Assembly (NCBI RefSeq): GCF_028416595.1
Contig: NZ_JAMQKC010000002.1
Span: forward strand, 310,001 to 374,000
Direction of reading: 5' to 3'
Source of the DNA: Aquibacillus salsiterrae
Lineage (GTDB): Bacteria > Bacillota > Bacilli > Bacillales > Amphibacillaceae
Length of the DNA stretch: 64,000 nt
Shown: positions 19,180 to 28,457 of the stretch, piece after piece
Numbering within the stretch: the stretch's first letter is position 1
How the letters are laid out: every line of letters starts with the position of its first letter
The notes under the pieces: model-generated
The model's database searches: none
What the model saw: the letters and a program-made list of their open reading frames with translations, nothing else
Told to the model about the DNA's origin: nothing
Position numbers and translations under genes: made by a program

Positions 19180-20556
19180 ATGAAGAAGTTCTTATTGATG
19201 CTGTTATCCATCGCTTTTGTACTTGTTATGGCTGCGTGTAGTAGTGGCTCTGATGAAAATGCATCTGGTGACAGTAAAGGAGACAGTTCAGAAACAGAAA
19301 ATACTGGTGATTCTTTGGAATCTAGCGGAAGCTCTGATGATGGGGGAAGTGATGAAGGCTCAGATGAGCAAATTACACTACGAATGGCGTGGTGGGGTTC
19401 ACAGTCACGTCATGACATGACAAATGAAATTATTAAGCTTTATGAAGAACAAAACCCTAACATCAAAATTCAAGCAGAGTTCACTGGTTTCAGTGGCTAC
19501 TTTGAAAAAATGGCTGCACAAGCGGCAGGTAATAACCTTCCTGACATTATGCAACAAAACTTTGGTGAGTACGTAAACCAATACGCAAGTCAGGATTTAC
19601 TGGAAGATTTAGGACCATATGTTGAAAGTGGTGCCATTGATCTTGAAGGCGTTTCAGATACTATTATTGATGCTGGTAAAGTAGGTGGAACATTAGTTGG
19701 TATTCCAACAGGTACGAATGCTTTATCTGCTACTATTTCAACAGCCGCACTTGAAGAAGCAGGGATTGAAGTACCAACAAATGATTGGACATGGCAAGAT
19801 TTTGTGGACATTGCTACAGAATATAAAGAGAAAACAGGTAAATACGGTGCTCGTCTACTCGAGCCTGGTAATATGTTTGATTACTATGTAAGAGAGCAAG
19901 GATACCATCTATTTAATGAGGATGGCACTGGCCTAGGCTATGATGATGACCAAGTTCTTGTTGACTACTTTACAATGGTTAAAGACATGGTAGACGCAGA
20001 AGTAATGCCTGGATATGACGTTATTTCTCAAATCAAAGGTTTAGAGGATGAATTAATCGTTCGTGGGGAAGCTGCGATGGATTTGTCTAACTGGTCTAAC
20101 CAAATTGGTACACTTGAAAAAACGGCAGGAACTCCAATCGAAGCACGAGTTCTACCTGGTGAAGGTAATGACAAAGGTATGTTCTTAAAACCTTCCATGC
20201 TTTGGTCAATTCCAAAGAGTTCTGAGTATAAAGAAGAAGCAGCAAAATTCATTAACTTCTTCACTAATACATTAGAAGTATTTGAAATTATTGGAACAGA
20301 CCGTGGTATTCCGATTAAGCCAGAAATTGCTGGAGAATTAAAGCCAACGTTAAGTGATGTTGATCAGAAAGTATTTGATTACATCGAGTATGTAACAGAC
20401 AATAGTTCTCCTGCAGACACGAACTTCCCGCCGGCAGCGAGTGAAGTATTAAGTAAGCTTGAGGATATTGACGAAATGATTATGTACGGTGAAATGTCAC
20501 CAGAGGATGGCGCGACCCAGTTTAGACAGCAAGCAGAATCTATCCTAGGAAATTAA
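19180..20556 (+). CDS. Sugar ABC transporter substrate-binding lipoprotein
   Basis: A CUT1-type extracytoplasmic binding protein of 458 residues. The signal peptide ends VMAAC with Cys20 as lipid anchor, and a long acidic Ser/Gly-rich linker (about 21-65) precedes the binding domain (ITLRMAWWGSQSRHDMTNEIIKLYEEQNP). It is the first gene of an operon with two permeases. A hairpin between it and the permeases probably keeps the binding protein more abundant. Catabolite repression through the cre at 19134 is expected. The ligand is not identifiable; nearby enzymes suggest a uronic-acid-containing or oxidised sugar. Confidence 0.92.
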   Translation: MKKFLLMLLSIAFVLVMAACSSGSDENASGDSKGDSSETENTGDSLESSGSSDDGGSDEGSDEQITLRMAWWGSQSRHDMTNEIIKLYEEQNPNIKIQAEFTGFSGYFEKMAAQAAGNNLPDIMQQNFGEYVNQYASQDLLEDLGPYVESGAIDLEGVSDTIIDAGKVGGTLVGIPTGTNALSATISTAALEEAGIEVPTNDWTWQDFVDIATEYKEKTGKYGARLLEPGNMFDYYVREQGYHLFNEDGTGLGYDDDQVLVDYFTMVKDMVDAEVMPGYDVISQIKGLEDELIVRGEAAMDLSNWSNQIGTLEKTAGTPIEARVLPGEGNDKGMFLKPSMLWSIPKSSEYKEEAAKFINFFTNTLEVFEIIGTDRGIPIKPEIAGELKPTLSDVDQKVFDYIEYVTDNSSPADTNFPPAASEVLSKLEDIDEMIMYGEMSPEDGATQFRQQAESILGN

Positions 20557-20569
20557 TAGAATGGGTAGA

Positions 20570-20606
20570 GATGGACCGGGTCCCTTACTGATCGGGTCCA
20601 TCTTTT
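20570..20606 (+). terminator. Intra-operon terminator/attenuator
   Basis: GATGGACC (20570-20577) pairs with GGTCCATC (20595-20602) and is followed by TTTT. It lies between the binding-protein and permease genes, a common place for partial termination or mRNA end protection. Confidence 0.75.
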
Positions 20607-20642
20607 CCTATCTAATACATTCTGAAAAAAAGAGGTGTGAAA

Positions 20643-21620
20643 ATGGGACAAGAGACGACAAACTTAGAGACAAACATTCAGAATGAAAAGCAAGTTCCAA
20701 TTAGTCCAAAACCTAACAAACGACCGAAAAGGAAAAGAGTCGGTGCAGATATTGACAATAGAATGGGGTATTTGTTTATCTCCCCCTTTATTATCGGAAC
20801 TGTGATCTTAACGTTGTTCCCGATTTTGTATTCCTTATATTTATCGTTCACTGATTTTAATTTAATCGGAACTCCCGAATGGGCTGGCTTGGATAATTAC
20901 AAAAAAATGTTCACAGGTGGAGATATGCTTTTTGAGAAATCACTTGGAGTGACATTCTTTTATGCAGGAATTGGTGTTCCGGCACGACTCGTATTTGCGT
21001 TATTAGTTGCGATGGCCTTAAATAAAGTAATTGAGGCAGCTGGTGTTTACCGAACACTCCTTTACTTACCTTCCATTGTTGGTGGAAGCATTGGGGTTTC
21101 CATTATGTGGAGACAGTTGTTTGGAACTGATGGTGCACTAAACTCCTTGTTAACAATGATGGGGCTTCCAACTCATTCCTGGCTAGGTGATCCTGACACC
21201 GCAATATGGACATTGATCGTTTTATATGGTTGGCAATTCGGGTCATCGATGCTCATTTTCTTGGCAGGGCTTAGAAATATCCCAAAGACCTTTTATGAGG
21301 CATCTTCTGTTGATGGAGCTCGTCCGATTCAACAATTTTTTAAGATCACTTTACCAATGCTAACACCAGTTATTTTATTTAATACAGTTATGCAAACAAT
21401 TCAAGGGTTCATGGCATTTACCCCGAGTTTTATCATTACCAATGGTGGACCAATGAACAGCACTTTACTATACATTTTGTACATGTATCAAAACGCGTTT
21501 GAATACTTCAAAATGGGCTATGGTTCTGCATTAGCTTGGTTTATGCTACTTATTATCGCCTTATTTACAGCACTAATATTCAAGTCTTCTGAGTACTGGG
21601 TTCACTATGAGGATAATTAA
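20643..21620 (+). CDS. ABC transporter permease, MalF/UgpA type
   Basis: A 325-residue inner-membrane permease with a charged cytoplasmic N-terminus of about 40 residues, six membrane helices and the BPD motif EASSVDGARPIQQFFKITLPMLTP (about 220), which contacts the ATPase. A GTG at 20637 lies within the ribosome site AGAGGTG, so the ATG at 20643 was taken. It pairs with the permease at 21636. No ATPase gene is present, as is usual for CUT1 systems that share an MsmX-type ATPase. Confidence 0.92.
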   Translation: MGQETTNLETNIQNEKQVPISPKPNKRPKRKRVGADIDNRMGYLFISPFIIGTVILTLFPILYSLYLSFTDFNLIGTPEWAGLDNYKKMFTGGDMLFEKSLGVTFFYAGIGVPARLVFALLVAMALNKVIEAAGVYRTLLYLPSIVGGSIGVSIMWRQLFGTDGALNSLLTMMGLPTHSWLGDPDTAIWTLIVLYGWQFGSSMLIFLAGLRNIPKTFYEASSVDGARPIQQFFKITLPMLTPVILFNTVMQTIQGFMAFTPSFIITNGGPMNSTLLYILYMYQNAFEYFKMGYGSALAWFMLLIIALFTALIFKSSEYWVHYEDN

Positions 21621-21635
21621 AAGGGAGGTTATCGG

Positions 21636-22484
21636 ATGAATACCAAACAAAAGAAACTAACGAAAAAAGTCGTGCAGCACGTATTATTATCCCTTTTTAC
21701 TTTAATCATGCTTTATCCATTACTATGGATGGTTGGAAGCTCGTTCAAGGAAAGCTCAGAGGTATTTGTTAAGGCTTACCAACTGTTTCCGGATGAGTGG
21801 AAATTTTCAAACTATTCAGAAGGCTGGCGTGGTTTTGCAGGGATAAGCTTTTCAACCTTTTATAAAAATACGTTCATTATCGTTATCTTGGCTACTGTTG
21901 GGAGTATTTTATCTTCAACAGTCATTGCTTATGGGTTTGCAAGAATCAATTTCCGTTTTAAGAAGATGTGGTTTGCAATTATGATGGGGACAATGATGTT
22001 ACCATTTGAAATGACGATGATTCCGCAATATGTTATGTTTAACTATTTTGGCTGGGTTGACACCTACTTGCCATTAGTTCTGCCAACATTTTTTGGTGTT
22101 CCGTTTTTCATCTTTTTGATTTTACAATTCATGAGAACAATTCCAAAAGAATTAGACCAAGCAGCTCGAATCGATGGTTGTAATACTGTATCTATCTTTA
22201 CTAGAATTATCGTTCCGTTAGTAGTTCCGGCAATGATGACATCGGCCATTTTCTCCTTCTACTGGCGTTGGGATGATTTCATGGCTCCGCTCTTGTATTT
22301 GCAGACACCAACGAAATACCCGGTGTCACTTGCATTAAAATTATTCTCTGACCCAGAGGCTGTCACAAACTGGGGAGCAATGTTTGCGATGACTACGTTA
22401 AGCTTGTTACCGATTATGATCATATTTTTCATTTTCCAACGATACATTGTTGATGGAATTAGTACTAGTGGTTTAAAAGGATAA
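21636..22484 (+). CDS. ABC transporter permease, MalG/UgpE type
   Basis: The 282-residue partner permease has six membrane helices and the cytoplasmic EAA-type motif DQAARIDGCNTVSIFTRIIVPLVVP (about 168-192). It ends with the family motif QRYIVDGISTSGLKG. It starts at ATG after AAAAGGGAGG, 15 bases behind the first permease. Together with the protein at 19180 it forms an importer whose ATPase is encoded elsewhere. Confidence 0.93.
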   Translation: MNTKQKKLTKKVVQHVLLSLFTLIMLYPLLWMVGSSFKESSEVFVKAYQLFPDEWKFSNYSEGWRGFAGISFSTFYKNTFIIVILATVGSILSSTVIAYGFARINFRFKKMWFAIMMGTMMLPFEMTMIPQYVMFNYFGWVDTYLPLVLPTFFGVPFFIFLILQFMRTIPKELDQAARIDGCNTVSIFTRIIVPLVVPAMMTSAIFSFYWRWDDFMAPLLYLQTPTKYPVSLALKLFSDPEAVTNWGAMFAMTTLSLLPIMIIFFIFQRYIVDGISTSGLKG

Positions 22485-22514
22485 ATGGATTAAAAAACTG
22501 GGGGGATTTCTAGA

Positions 22515-23810
22515 ATGAAAAGGTATGCCGTGTGTGGGGTTAGTAAACGTGCAATAGGTATGTTTATTACACCAATGATCAATAATTTTTCTCATACAGC
22601 TAAACTTGTTGGGATGCTTGACATCGATAATAAGAGATTTGAAGTATGCAAGGAACAAATTCCTGAAACAGAAGCTGTTCCAACTTTTAACAATTGGGAA
22701 TTTGAACGAATGGTAAAAGAAACAAACCCAGACGTCGTCATCGTCACTAGTCGCGATGATACGCACGTAGATTACATTATTGCTGCCTTGGAGCAAGACT
22801 TAGATGTAATCACGGAGAAACCGATGGCAACTACAGCCGTAGATTGCCAAAGGATTATGGATGCCGAACAAAAGAGTAATGGCAAGGTAACGGTAACGTT
22901 TAATTATCGCTACAGCCCATACCATATGAAAATAAAAGAACTCATACTTGAGGGGAAGATTGGGAAAATAACTTCGGTCGATTTAAATTGGTACATTGAT
23001 ACGTATCATGGTTCTAGTTATTTTCAACGTTGGAATAGGCAAAGAGAATTGTCAGGAGGCCTTTCAATCCATAAAAGTTCCCACCATTTTGACCTAGTAA
23101 ACTGGTGGTTGGACCAAACACCTGTCGAGGTATTTTCGTTTGGAGCGAGAAATTATTATGGGGATGAAAGTCCATGGAATCCAAAAAAAGAAGATGGAAG
23201 GTACTGTATCACCTGTGATGTAAGCGATTCTTGTCCCTATTATATGCGTTGGAATACCCGGAGTAACAGTGCAACAGTAAAAGATGACCATATCGATTCC
23301 GATTTGAAACGTCGTGATGGTTATACCAATTATCGTACTGACCAATGTATCTTTGATTCAGAAATTGAAATTGAAGATACGTATACTGCGACAGTCAAAT
23401 ATGACAAAGGTGCCCTTTTAAGTTATTCGATTAATTTCTCGCTACCTTATGAGGGATACCGTCTAGCTATAAACGGGACAAAGGGAAGAATTGAAACAAT
23501 GGAATACCATGCCCCGTCTCGTGTCCCATTTCCAACACCAACGCAAGTAATTGAATATTACCCATTATTTGGATCAAAAGAAACGATCCATGTCGTTGAA
23601 AGGGAAGGTGGCCATGGCGGTGGAGACCCAGTAATTCAAGAAGATATTTTCCTTGGTGCCGATCCGAACCGGCATTATGATATTTTGTCAGGTAGCAAAG
23701 ATGGTGCCTATGCTGTCACAACCGGTGAAGCTGTCTGGAAGTCTGTTAAACATAAGCAGCCATTCTTTATTGAAGATTTGTTGGCAGGTAAAGCAATAAC
23801 AAACGGGTAG
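22515..23810 (+). CDS. Gfo/Idh/MocA family oxidoreductase with a cysteine cluster
   Basis: The 431-residue protein has an N-terminal Rossmann domain, the signature ITEKPMATTAVDC (about 95-107) and the C-terminal NYRYSPYHMKIKELILEGKIG of the family. At about 227-250 it has an insertion with CITCDVSDSC (three Cys in ten residues), which could bind a metal or be structural. It lies 30 bases behind the ABC permeases, so it probably acts on the imported sugar or its first derivative. The reaction cannot be assigned. The start ATG follows a GGGGGG ribosome site. Confidence 0.88.
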   Translation: MKRYAVCGVSKRAIGMFITPMINNFSHTAKLVGMLDIDNKRFEVCKEQIPETEAVPTFNNWEFERMVKETNPDVVIVTSRDDTHVDYIIAALEQDLDVITEKPMATTAVDCQRIMDAEQKSNGKVTVTFNYRYSPYHMKIKELILEGKIGKITSVDLNWYIDTYHGSSYFQRWNRQRELSGGLSIHKSSHHFDLVNWWLDQTPVEVFSFGARNYYGDESPWNPKKEDGRYCITCDVSDSCPYYMRWNTRSNSATVKDDHIDSDLKRRDGYTNYRTDQCIFDSEIEIEDTYTATVKYDKGALLSYSINFSLPYEGYRLAINGTKGRIETMEYHAPSRVPFPTPTQVIEYYPLFGSKETIHVVEREGGHGGGDPVIQEDIFLGADPNRHYDILSGSKDGAYAVTTGEAVWKSVKHKQPFFIEDLLAGKAITNG

Positions 23811-23832
23811 TCAAGTCGGGGTTTGTTATACT

Positions 23833-23899
23833 TGTGGATAATGATGAGGGTTATCCAAAGTGTGAATAACGTTTTTTATTGCCCTTTCATTATGGATAA
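23833..23899. promoter_or_regulatory. Cluster of four DnaA-box-like sequences
   Basis: TGTGGATAA at 23833 is a perfect DnaA box (reverse orientation). TTATCCAAA (23851), TGTGAATAA (23861) and TATGGATAA (23891) each differ by one base. The first two also form a hairpin (TGGATAA/TTATCCA), which may be only a weak terminator of the upstream gene. The gap 23811-23960 has no gene. Confidence 0.35.
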
Positions 23900-23960
23900 C
23901 AAATTCCGACTCTAAACAGATACTAAATCATAAATGCAGCTTAAAGAAGGGGGATTAGAA

Positions 23961-24632
23961 GTGATGTATAGCCGGTTTGCTTCAGGACTGCATAAGTTTT
24001 GCCAATGGGTTTGTTACTTCTTTTATTTAAACATCATGTGGATAGCTTGTACACTATTGGGTGGTGTCGTATTTGGTCTAGCGCCTAGTACGGTATCGTT
24101 ATATTCAGTTGCACGCAAAACAGCAATGGGTGATGAAGAAATACGGGTTTTTCATCATTTTTGGCGAACGTACCGAGCGGAATTTTTTCGTGCCAATGGA
24201 CTCGGATTTTTATTAGCCACTTCCGGTGTTCTTATCTTCTTTAATTTTTACTTTTTTAATAACTTTGCTGGAGCAGTCTACACGGCACTTAAAATCTTTA
24301 TGATTATTGTTGCTGTGACTTATGTTATTTTACTTTATTATATATTTCCAGTTTACGTTCATTATAAAATGAAATTACTAGATTACCTGAAATATTCGAT
24401 TGCTTTTGGATTCTTACATCCAGGTAATTTCATCCTAATGATTATTACGTCAGTTACCGCCTATTTTTTCCTGGCTTATTTCCAAGGGTTTATCCCATTA
24501 ATAGGGGTTAGTTTACTGGGCCAGTTAAATATGTGGTTAGCCTATCAATCATTTAGACGAATTGCTGAGGTAAATGTTAGAAATGTCCACATCAACTACA
24601 ATTATGATAAAATCTTATCGGAGAAAAGGTGA
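23961..24632 (+). CDS. DUF624 (YesL-like) membrane protein
   Basis: The 223-residue protein has five to six hydrophobic segments and is related to the one at 7668. The family pattern is WVCYFFYLNIMWIACTLLGGVVFGLAPSTVSLYSVARK near the N-terminus. A longer reading frame begins at 23934, but AAGAAGGGGG at 23944-23953 points to GTG 23961 or the adjacent ATG 23964. The end overlaps the next start codon by 4 bases, so the two are translationally coupled. Members occur beside YesM/YesN systems; the function is unknown. Confidence 0.85.
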   Translation: MMYSRFASGLHKFCQWVCYFFYLNIMWIACTLLGGVVFGLAPSTVSLYSVARKTAMGDEEIRVFHHFWRTYRAEFFRANGLGFLLATSGVLIFFNFYFFNNFAGAVYTALKIFMIIVAVTYVILLYYIFPVYVHYKMKLLDYLKYSIAFGFLHPGNFILMIITSVTAYFFLAYFQGFIPLIGVSLLGQLNMWLAYQSFRRIAEVNVRNVHINYNYDKILSEKR

Positions 24633-25606
24633 GCAGCTTGTTACAAAAAACAAATCAATTTCTTGAAAAGGCTATGCCATTTCTTATCCCAGGCATTGTA
24701 GTTCTGGGAATAACTATTTTTTCAGGAGTGAGTTCTATTTCCCACTGGGTTCAGTGGATTTTTGCGTTTATAAGCTTTTCAAGTTGTTTAGGATTTAAGC
24801 TTAGCGAATTGAAAAGAGCTGTTTCAAAACCACTACCAGTCTTTACGTGTTTTCTCATATTGCAATTAGTCATGCCTGCAATTGCTTATGTTGCAGGGAT
24901 TGTTTTTTTTCCGGGCGATGATTTAACCATTACCGGCCTTGTGCTGACTTTTACAATACCTACTGGAGTTGTAACTTTAATGTGGGCATCTATTTATGGT
25001 GGGAATATTGGGTTGTCCTTGTTAATTGTCTTGGCCAATACTTTAATGTCGCCGATCCTTGTTCCTTTTACGTTAGAGTTATTAATGGGAGCAAAAGTAT
25101 CGATTGATGTTTATGGGCTCGTTTTAGGTTTACTAAAAATGATTGTTATTCCTTCTATTTTAGGTGTCATAGTCAATCGAACATTAAATGAAAGGTCAAG
25201 AAGTTTAAGTAAAGTGTTGGCGCCATTTTCAAAAATAAGTGTTATGACGGTTATTTTAATTAATAGTGCAGTCGTTTCTCCATTTTTCCAAGATGTTAAT
25301 CCGCGATTATTGTTCCTTTTCTTGATTGTGTTTGGATTGGGGTGTACGGGTTATTTACTAGGTTTTTTTATTTCGGTTCTCTTCAAATGGGAGAAAGGTT
25401 ACATGATTAGTATTATGTATAACAGTGGGATGAGAAATACTGGAGTAGGAGCAGCACTAGCGGTAACCTACTTTGCGCCAGCGACCGCCTTACCAATAGT
25501 ACTGGCTATCATTTTTCAACAGTTTATTGCCTCCATTGCTGGCCAACTTGTGAAAAAATATTATGTGAGTGACGAAAAGGATATTAGGTTAGCAAAACAA
25601 GCATAG
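24629..25606 (+). CDS. Bile acid:sodium symporter (BASS) family transporter
   Basis: A 325-residue membrane protein with about ten hydrophobic helices. The mid-protein FTIPTGVVTLMWASIYGGNIGLSL and late YNSGMRNTGVGAALAVTYFAPATALP match the sodium-binding crossover regions of the BASS family. These proteins take up organic anions with sodium; pantoate, pyruvate and other organic acids are known substrates of bacterial and plastid relatives. Next to a D-tartrate dehydratase and sugar-acid enzymes, a dicarboxylate or keto acid substrate is plausible, but this is inference. GTG start, overlapping the DUF624 stop. Confidence 0.8.
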   Translation: MSSLLQKTNQFLEKAMPFLIPGIVVLGITIFSGVSSISHWVQWIFAFISFSSCLGFKLSELKRAVSKPLPVFTCFLILQLVMPAIAYVAGIVFFPGDDLTITGLVLTFTIPTGVVTLMWASIYGGNIGLSLLIVLANTLMSPILVPFTLELLMGAKVSIDVYGLVLGLLKMIVIPSILGVIVNRTLNERSRSLSKVLAPFSKISVMTVILINSAVVSPFFQDVNPRLLFLFLIVFGLGCTGYLLGFFISVLFKWEKGYMISIMYNSGMRNTGVGAALAVTYFAPATALPIVLAIIFQQFIASIAGQLVKKYYVSDEKDIRLAKQA

Positions 25607-25608
25607 AG

Positions 25609-25622
25609 TTGAAGCGCTTTCA
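25609..25622. promoter_or_regulatory. Candidate cre site upstream of the YesN-type regulator gene
   Basis: TTGAAGCGCTTTCA matches 12 of 14 cre positions and has a palindromic core. It lies directly after the symporter stop codon. Confidence 0.5.
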
Positions 25623-25761
25623 TTTCCTTGAAAATATGATATAATGTAAACGCCACTATATCCACCAAAGCGGGGTGTTTTACGTTATAAAAAAATTTGT
25701 CATCATTGTAAGCGATGTGAGAAGATGGAATGCATTACCTTTCGTGAAGGGGTGAAAGCGC

Positions 25762-27309
25762 ATGTATAATGTATTATTGGTCGATGACGAAACGAATATT
25801 CTCGATGGAATTAGCGAATTGGTGAACTGGAACGCTTGTGATACACACCTACAAGGAAAGGCAACTAATGGGCTTATGGCATTTGAGATGATAGAAGAAA
25901 GTCAGCCTGATATCATTGTCACTGATATCAAAATGCCTGGAATGAATGGGATAGAACTGATTGAAAAGACGCACACCATCTATCCAAATATCCAATTTAT
26001 TATTCTTTCTGGTTACGATGAGTTTGAATACGCGAAAACAGCAATGCGATTCGGTGCTAAGCATTATCTTCTAAAACCAAGTAATGAACAGAAAATTGAG
26101 GACGCGTTAAAGCAAGTTGTTGCAGAAATGAAGCAAAAGGATGAAAAAAATCGGTTTGAGGAAGAAGTACGACGTAGCTACTTACCAAAAGCGAAAGAGC
26201 AACTACTTCGAGAATTAATTACGAACAAAATCGGTGTAACAGAGTGGGAGGCACACCGCAAATTTGTTGATCTATCTCCTGCTTATGACAATGATTATGG
26301 ATTAGTCGTGTTGAAGCTTGATGGAACATTCGATTATGAACAATTATTTCATTTAAAGGAATTAGTCGTATCCAAGCTTGAAGCTATTCAACCTATTATT
26401 TTATCTACTATTCTTTCGGACTACGTTGTTATGTTGGGTAAAAATTATCAGGAAAAATCATTAAGAAATAACTTATATGAATTAATAGAAGCTTATAAGC
26501 AGGAAAATAACGTATTGTTTTCAGCTAGCATTTCAAGAAAAGGCAATATAGCTGACCTTCACAAAATCTATAATGAAGCATTAGAATATTTACGATACAA
26601 GTTTTATTTAGGTAAAGGGAGCATCATTACTCCCAACCAGTTATACAATCGAATGGAGGAATTAAAAGAATTACATTTTGACCATGAAACGTTTTTACGT
26701 GAAATAAAGCGTGGCGATGTTGATAAGGTACGTGGCTTATTGTATGAGTTCTTTTCAGAATTAAGGAAGTCACGATTTGATGTAGATTCAGTTCGTTATC
26801 ATTGTCTAGGGATTTTCATGTTAATTAGTAGACAAGTAAAAGGTGAAACGAAAAAAAAGCTTTTAGCAAAGCTTACTCTATTTAATGAGTTTACAACGCT
26901 CGATGAAATGGAAGCGTTTATTATGGATATTGCGATTGAAATTGCTTTTGATAATGCAGAGGAAAAGAGGAAATCACAGCACAAACTAGTACGTAAAATT
27001 GAGGAGTACGTGCTAGAAAATTTACACGACGACACTTTGTCCATTACCAAAATTGCAAATGAAATTTTTTATATGCATCCTGATTATTTAGGGAAATTAT
27101 TTAAAAAAGAAACAGGAGAAAAGTTTTCTATCTATTTAATTAAACGACGAGTTGAACGGGCAATTGAGTTATTTCGTGAATCAGACGAGATATCAGTTCA
27201 GGAGGTTGCAGAAGAGGTTGGGTTTGGGAAAAATCCTCGTTATTTTGGTCAAGTATTCAAAAAACATACTGGATATACCCCATCTAGCTATCGGAAAATA
27301 GTTTCCTAA
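25762..27309 (+). CDS. YesN-type response regulator (receiver plus AraC domain)
   Basis: The 515-residue protein has a receiver domain (1-120; VDDE, phosphoacceptor Asp55 in IIVTDIKMPG, Lys in HYLLKPS), a long middle region (about 130-400) and an AraC double helix-turn-helix (about 410-515, ending GQVFKKHTGYTPSSYRK). It is the full-length YesN layout. No kinase gene adjoins it. The unpaired kinase at 12441, 11.6 kb upstream in the same cluster, is the best candidate partner. It would then control the ABC transporter and enzyme genes lying between. AAGGGGTG precedes the ATG. Confidence 0.92.
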   Translation: MYNVLLVDDETNILDGISELVNWNACDTHLQGKATNGLMAFEMIEESQPDIIVTDIKMPGMNGIELIEKTHTIYPNIQFIILSGYDEFEYAKTAMRFGAKHYLLKPSNEQKIEDALKQVVAEMKQKDEKNRFEEEVRRSYLPKAKEQLLRELITNKIGVTEWEAHRKFVDLSPAYDNDYGLVVLKLDGTFDYEQLFHLKELVVSKLEAIQPIILSTILSDYVVMLGKNYQEKSLRNNLYELIEAYKQENNVLFSASISRKGNIADLHKIYNEALEYLRYKFYLGKGSIITPNQLYNRMEELKELHFDHETFLREIKRGDVDKVRGLLYEFFSELRKSRFDVDSVRYHCLGIFMLISRQVKGETKKKLLAKLTLFNEFTTLDEMEAFIMDIAIEIAFDNAEEKRKSQHKLVRKIEEYVLENLHDDTLSITKIANEIFYMHPDYLGKLFKKETGEKFSIYLIKRRVERAIELFRESDEISVQEVAEEVGFGKNPRYFGQVFKKHTGYTPSSYRKIVS

Positions 27310-27381
27310 ATTAAATTTGAGAAACAAATCAAGCCCATTGTATGATAGAGTATAAGTAATAAATGATGGGGGAGATTTAGG

Positions 27382-28224
27382 TTGAGGACACTTTATTTTG
27401 ATTGCTTTTCAGGAATAAGCGGGGATATGACGCTTGGTGCACTTATTGATGCGGGAGCTGATCCTCAATTTTTAAAGAAAGAGCTATCTAAATTAAAAAT
27501 CGAAAGCGAATATGAGCTCCACATTGAAAAAGTGTTACGAAATGGAATTACTAGTACAAAAGTAGATGTTCTAGTAAATAATGCCGAAGAACGACTAACA
27601 AATCAGCACACCAACCACCATTCACATGGGCATCACCACAAAGAGCATAATCCTCATGACCATGAACACGACCATCATCATAGCCATGGTGTCGAGCACG
27701 ACCATCATCACAGTCATCGGTCCTATCAAGATATAATTGAAATGATCTTAAACTCGGGACTAACTGATCGTGTCAAGCAGCTTTCTCATTTAATATTTAA
27801 AAAAATTGGGGAAGCGGAAGGGAAAATTCACGGTGTACCCCTCGAGAAGGTTCATTTTCATGAAGTAGGTGCTGTTGATTCTATTGTTGACGTTATCGGA
27901 ACAGCCATTTTGGTTGAACAACTAGAAATAGACAAGATAATCGCTTCAAAAGTTCCTGTAGGCTCTGGAAGCATTCATATCGACCATGGAGTTTACCCAG
28001 TTCCAGCTCCAGCAACATTGGAGATTTTAAAACAAGTTCCAATTCAATCAAGTGCAATAAAAGCAGAATTATGTACGCCAACAGGTGCTGCAATTGTAGC
28101 AGTTCTTGCGGATGAGTTCGGAACATTACCAACGATGACCGTAGAGGCGATTGGGTATGGAGCAGGCACAAAGGTATTTCCAAATCATCCAAATGTATTG
28201 CGTGTGATCATAGGAAAGTCATAG
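27382..28224 (+). CDS. larC: LarC N-terminal half (LarC1), nickel-pincer cofactor nickel insertion
   Basis: LarC inserts nickel into the pyridinium bis-thiocarboxylate mononucleotide to make the nickel-pincer cofactor of LarA. This 280-residue ORF is the N-terminal part: YFDCFSGISGDMTLGALIDAG at the start, KVHFHEVGAVDSIVDVIGTA (about 152) and CTPTGAAIVAVLADEFG (about 232). A histidine-rich insert (about residues 74-112, roughly 18 His) is suited to holding nickel. It stops after RVIIGKS, where other LarC proteins continue. The C-terminal half is encoded 4.6 kb away at 32847. In Lactobacillus plantarum the halves are joined by programmed frameshifting; here they are separate genes. The start is TTG after GATGGGGGAG. 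Confidence 0.9.
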   Translation: MRTLYFDCFSGISGDMTLGALIDAGADPQFLKKELSKLKIESEYELHIEKVLRNGITSTKVDVLVNNAEERLTNQHTNHHSHGHHHKEHNPHDHEHDHHHSHGVEHDHHHSHRSYQDIIEMILNSGLTDRVKQLSHLIFKKIGEAEGKIHGVPLEKVHFHEVGAVDSIVDVIGTAILVEQLEIDKIIASKVPVGSGSIHIDHGVYPVPAPATLEILKQVPIQSSAIKAELCTPTGAAIVAVLADEFGTLPTMTVEAIGYGAGTKVFPNHPNVLRVIIGKS

Positions 28225-28340
28225 ATTTGACTGCGCCTTTATATGGCCATAGTCTCTTTCCTTCATCTATCCAAGCACTTTTCTGCTTTATTGAATGCTA
28301 ATTATATGATCGCTTTTCTTTGGAAAAGTGCTATTATTAA

Positions 28341-28354
28341 TAACAACGTTATTA
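28341..28354. promoter_or_regulatory. Palindromic LacI-type operator, site 2
   Basis: TAACAACGTTATTA differs at one base from the perfect palindromes at 10973 and 36382. It lies 117 bases before the LarA-family start codon. A 10-bp inverted repeat (28274-28283 and 28323-28332) lies just upstream. This suggests that the LarA operon has its own promoter, separate from larC1. Confidence 0.7.
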
Positions 28355-28457
28355 TTGATGATATCCACTTCACCACGTTGCCTAAAATCGACGTAATAGT
28401 TATTGAGCGTAGTTAAAACAGTCTTTAGAAAAAATAACAGAAAAGGAGTAGATGTTT

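Noticed and set aside
25664-25768. Frame with the pattern CHHCKRCEKMEC upstream of the YesN-type regulator
   Set aside because: It looks like a small metal-binding protein, but there is no ATG, GTG or TTG start with a ribosome site, and the frame overlaps the start of the regulator gene.
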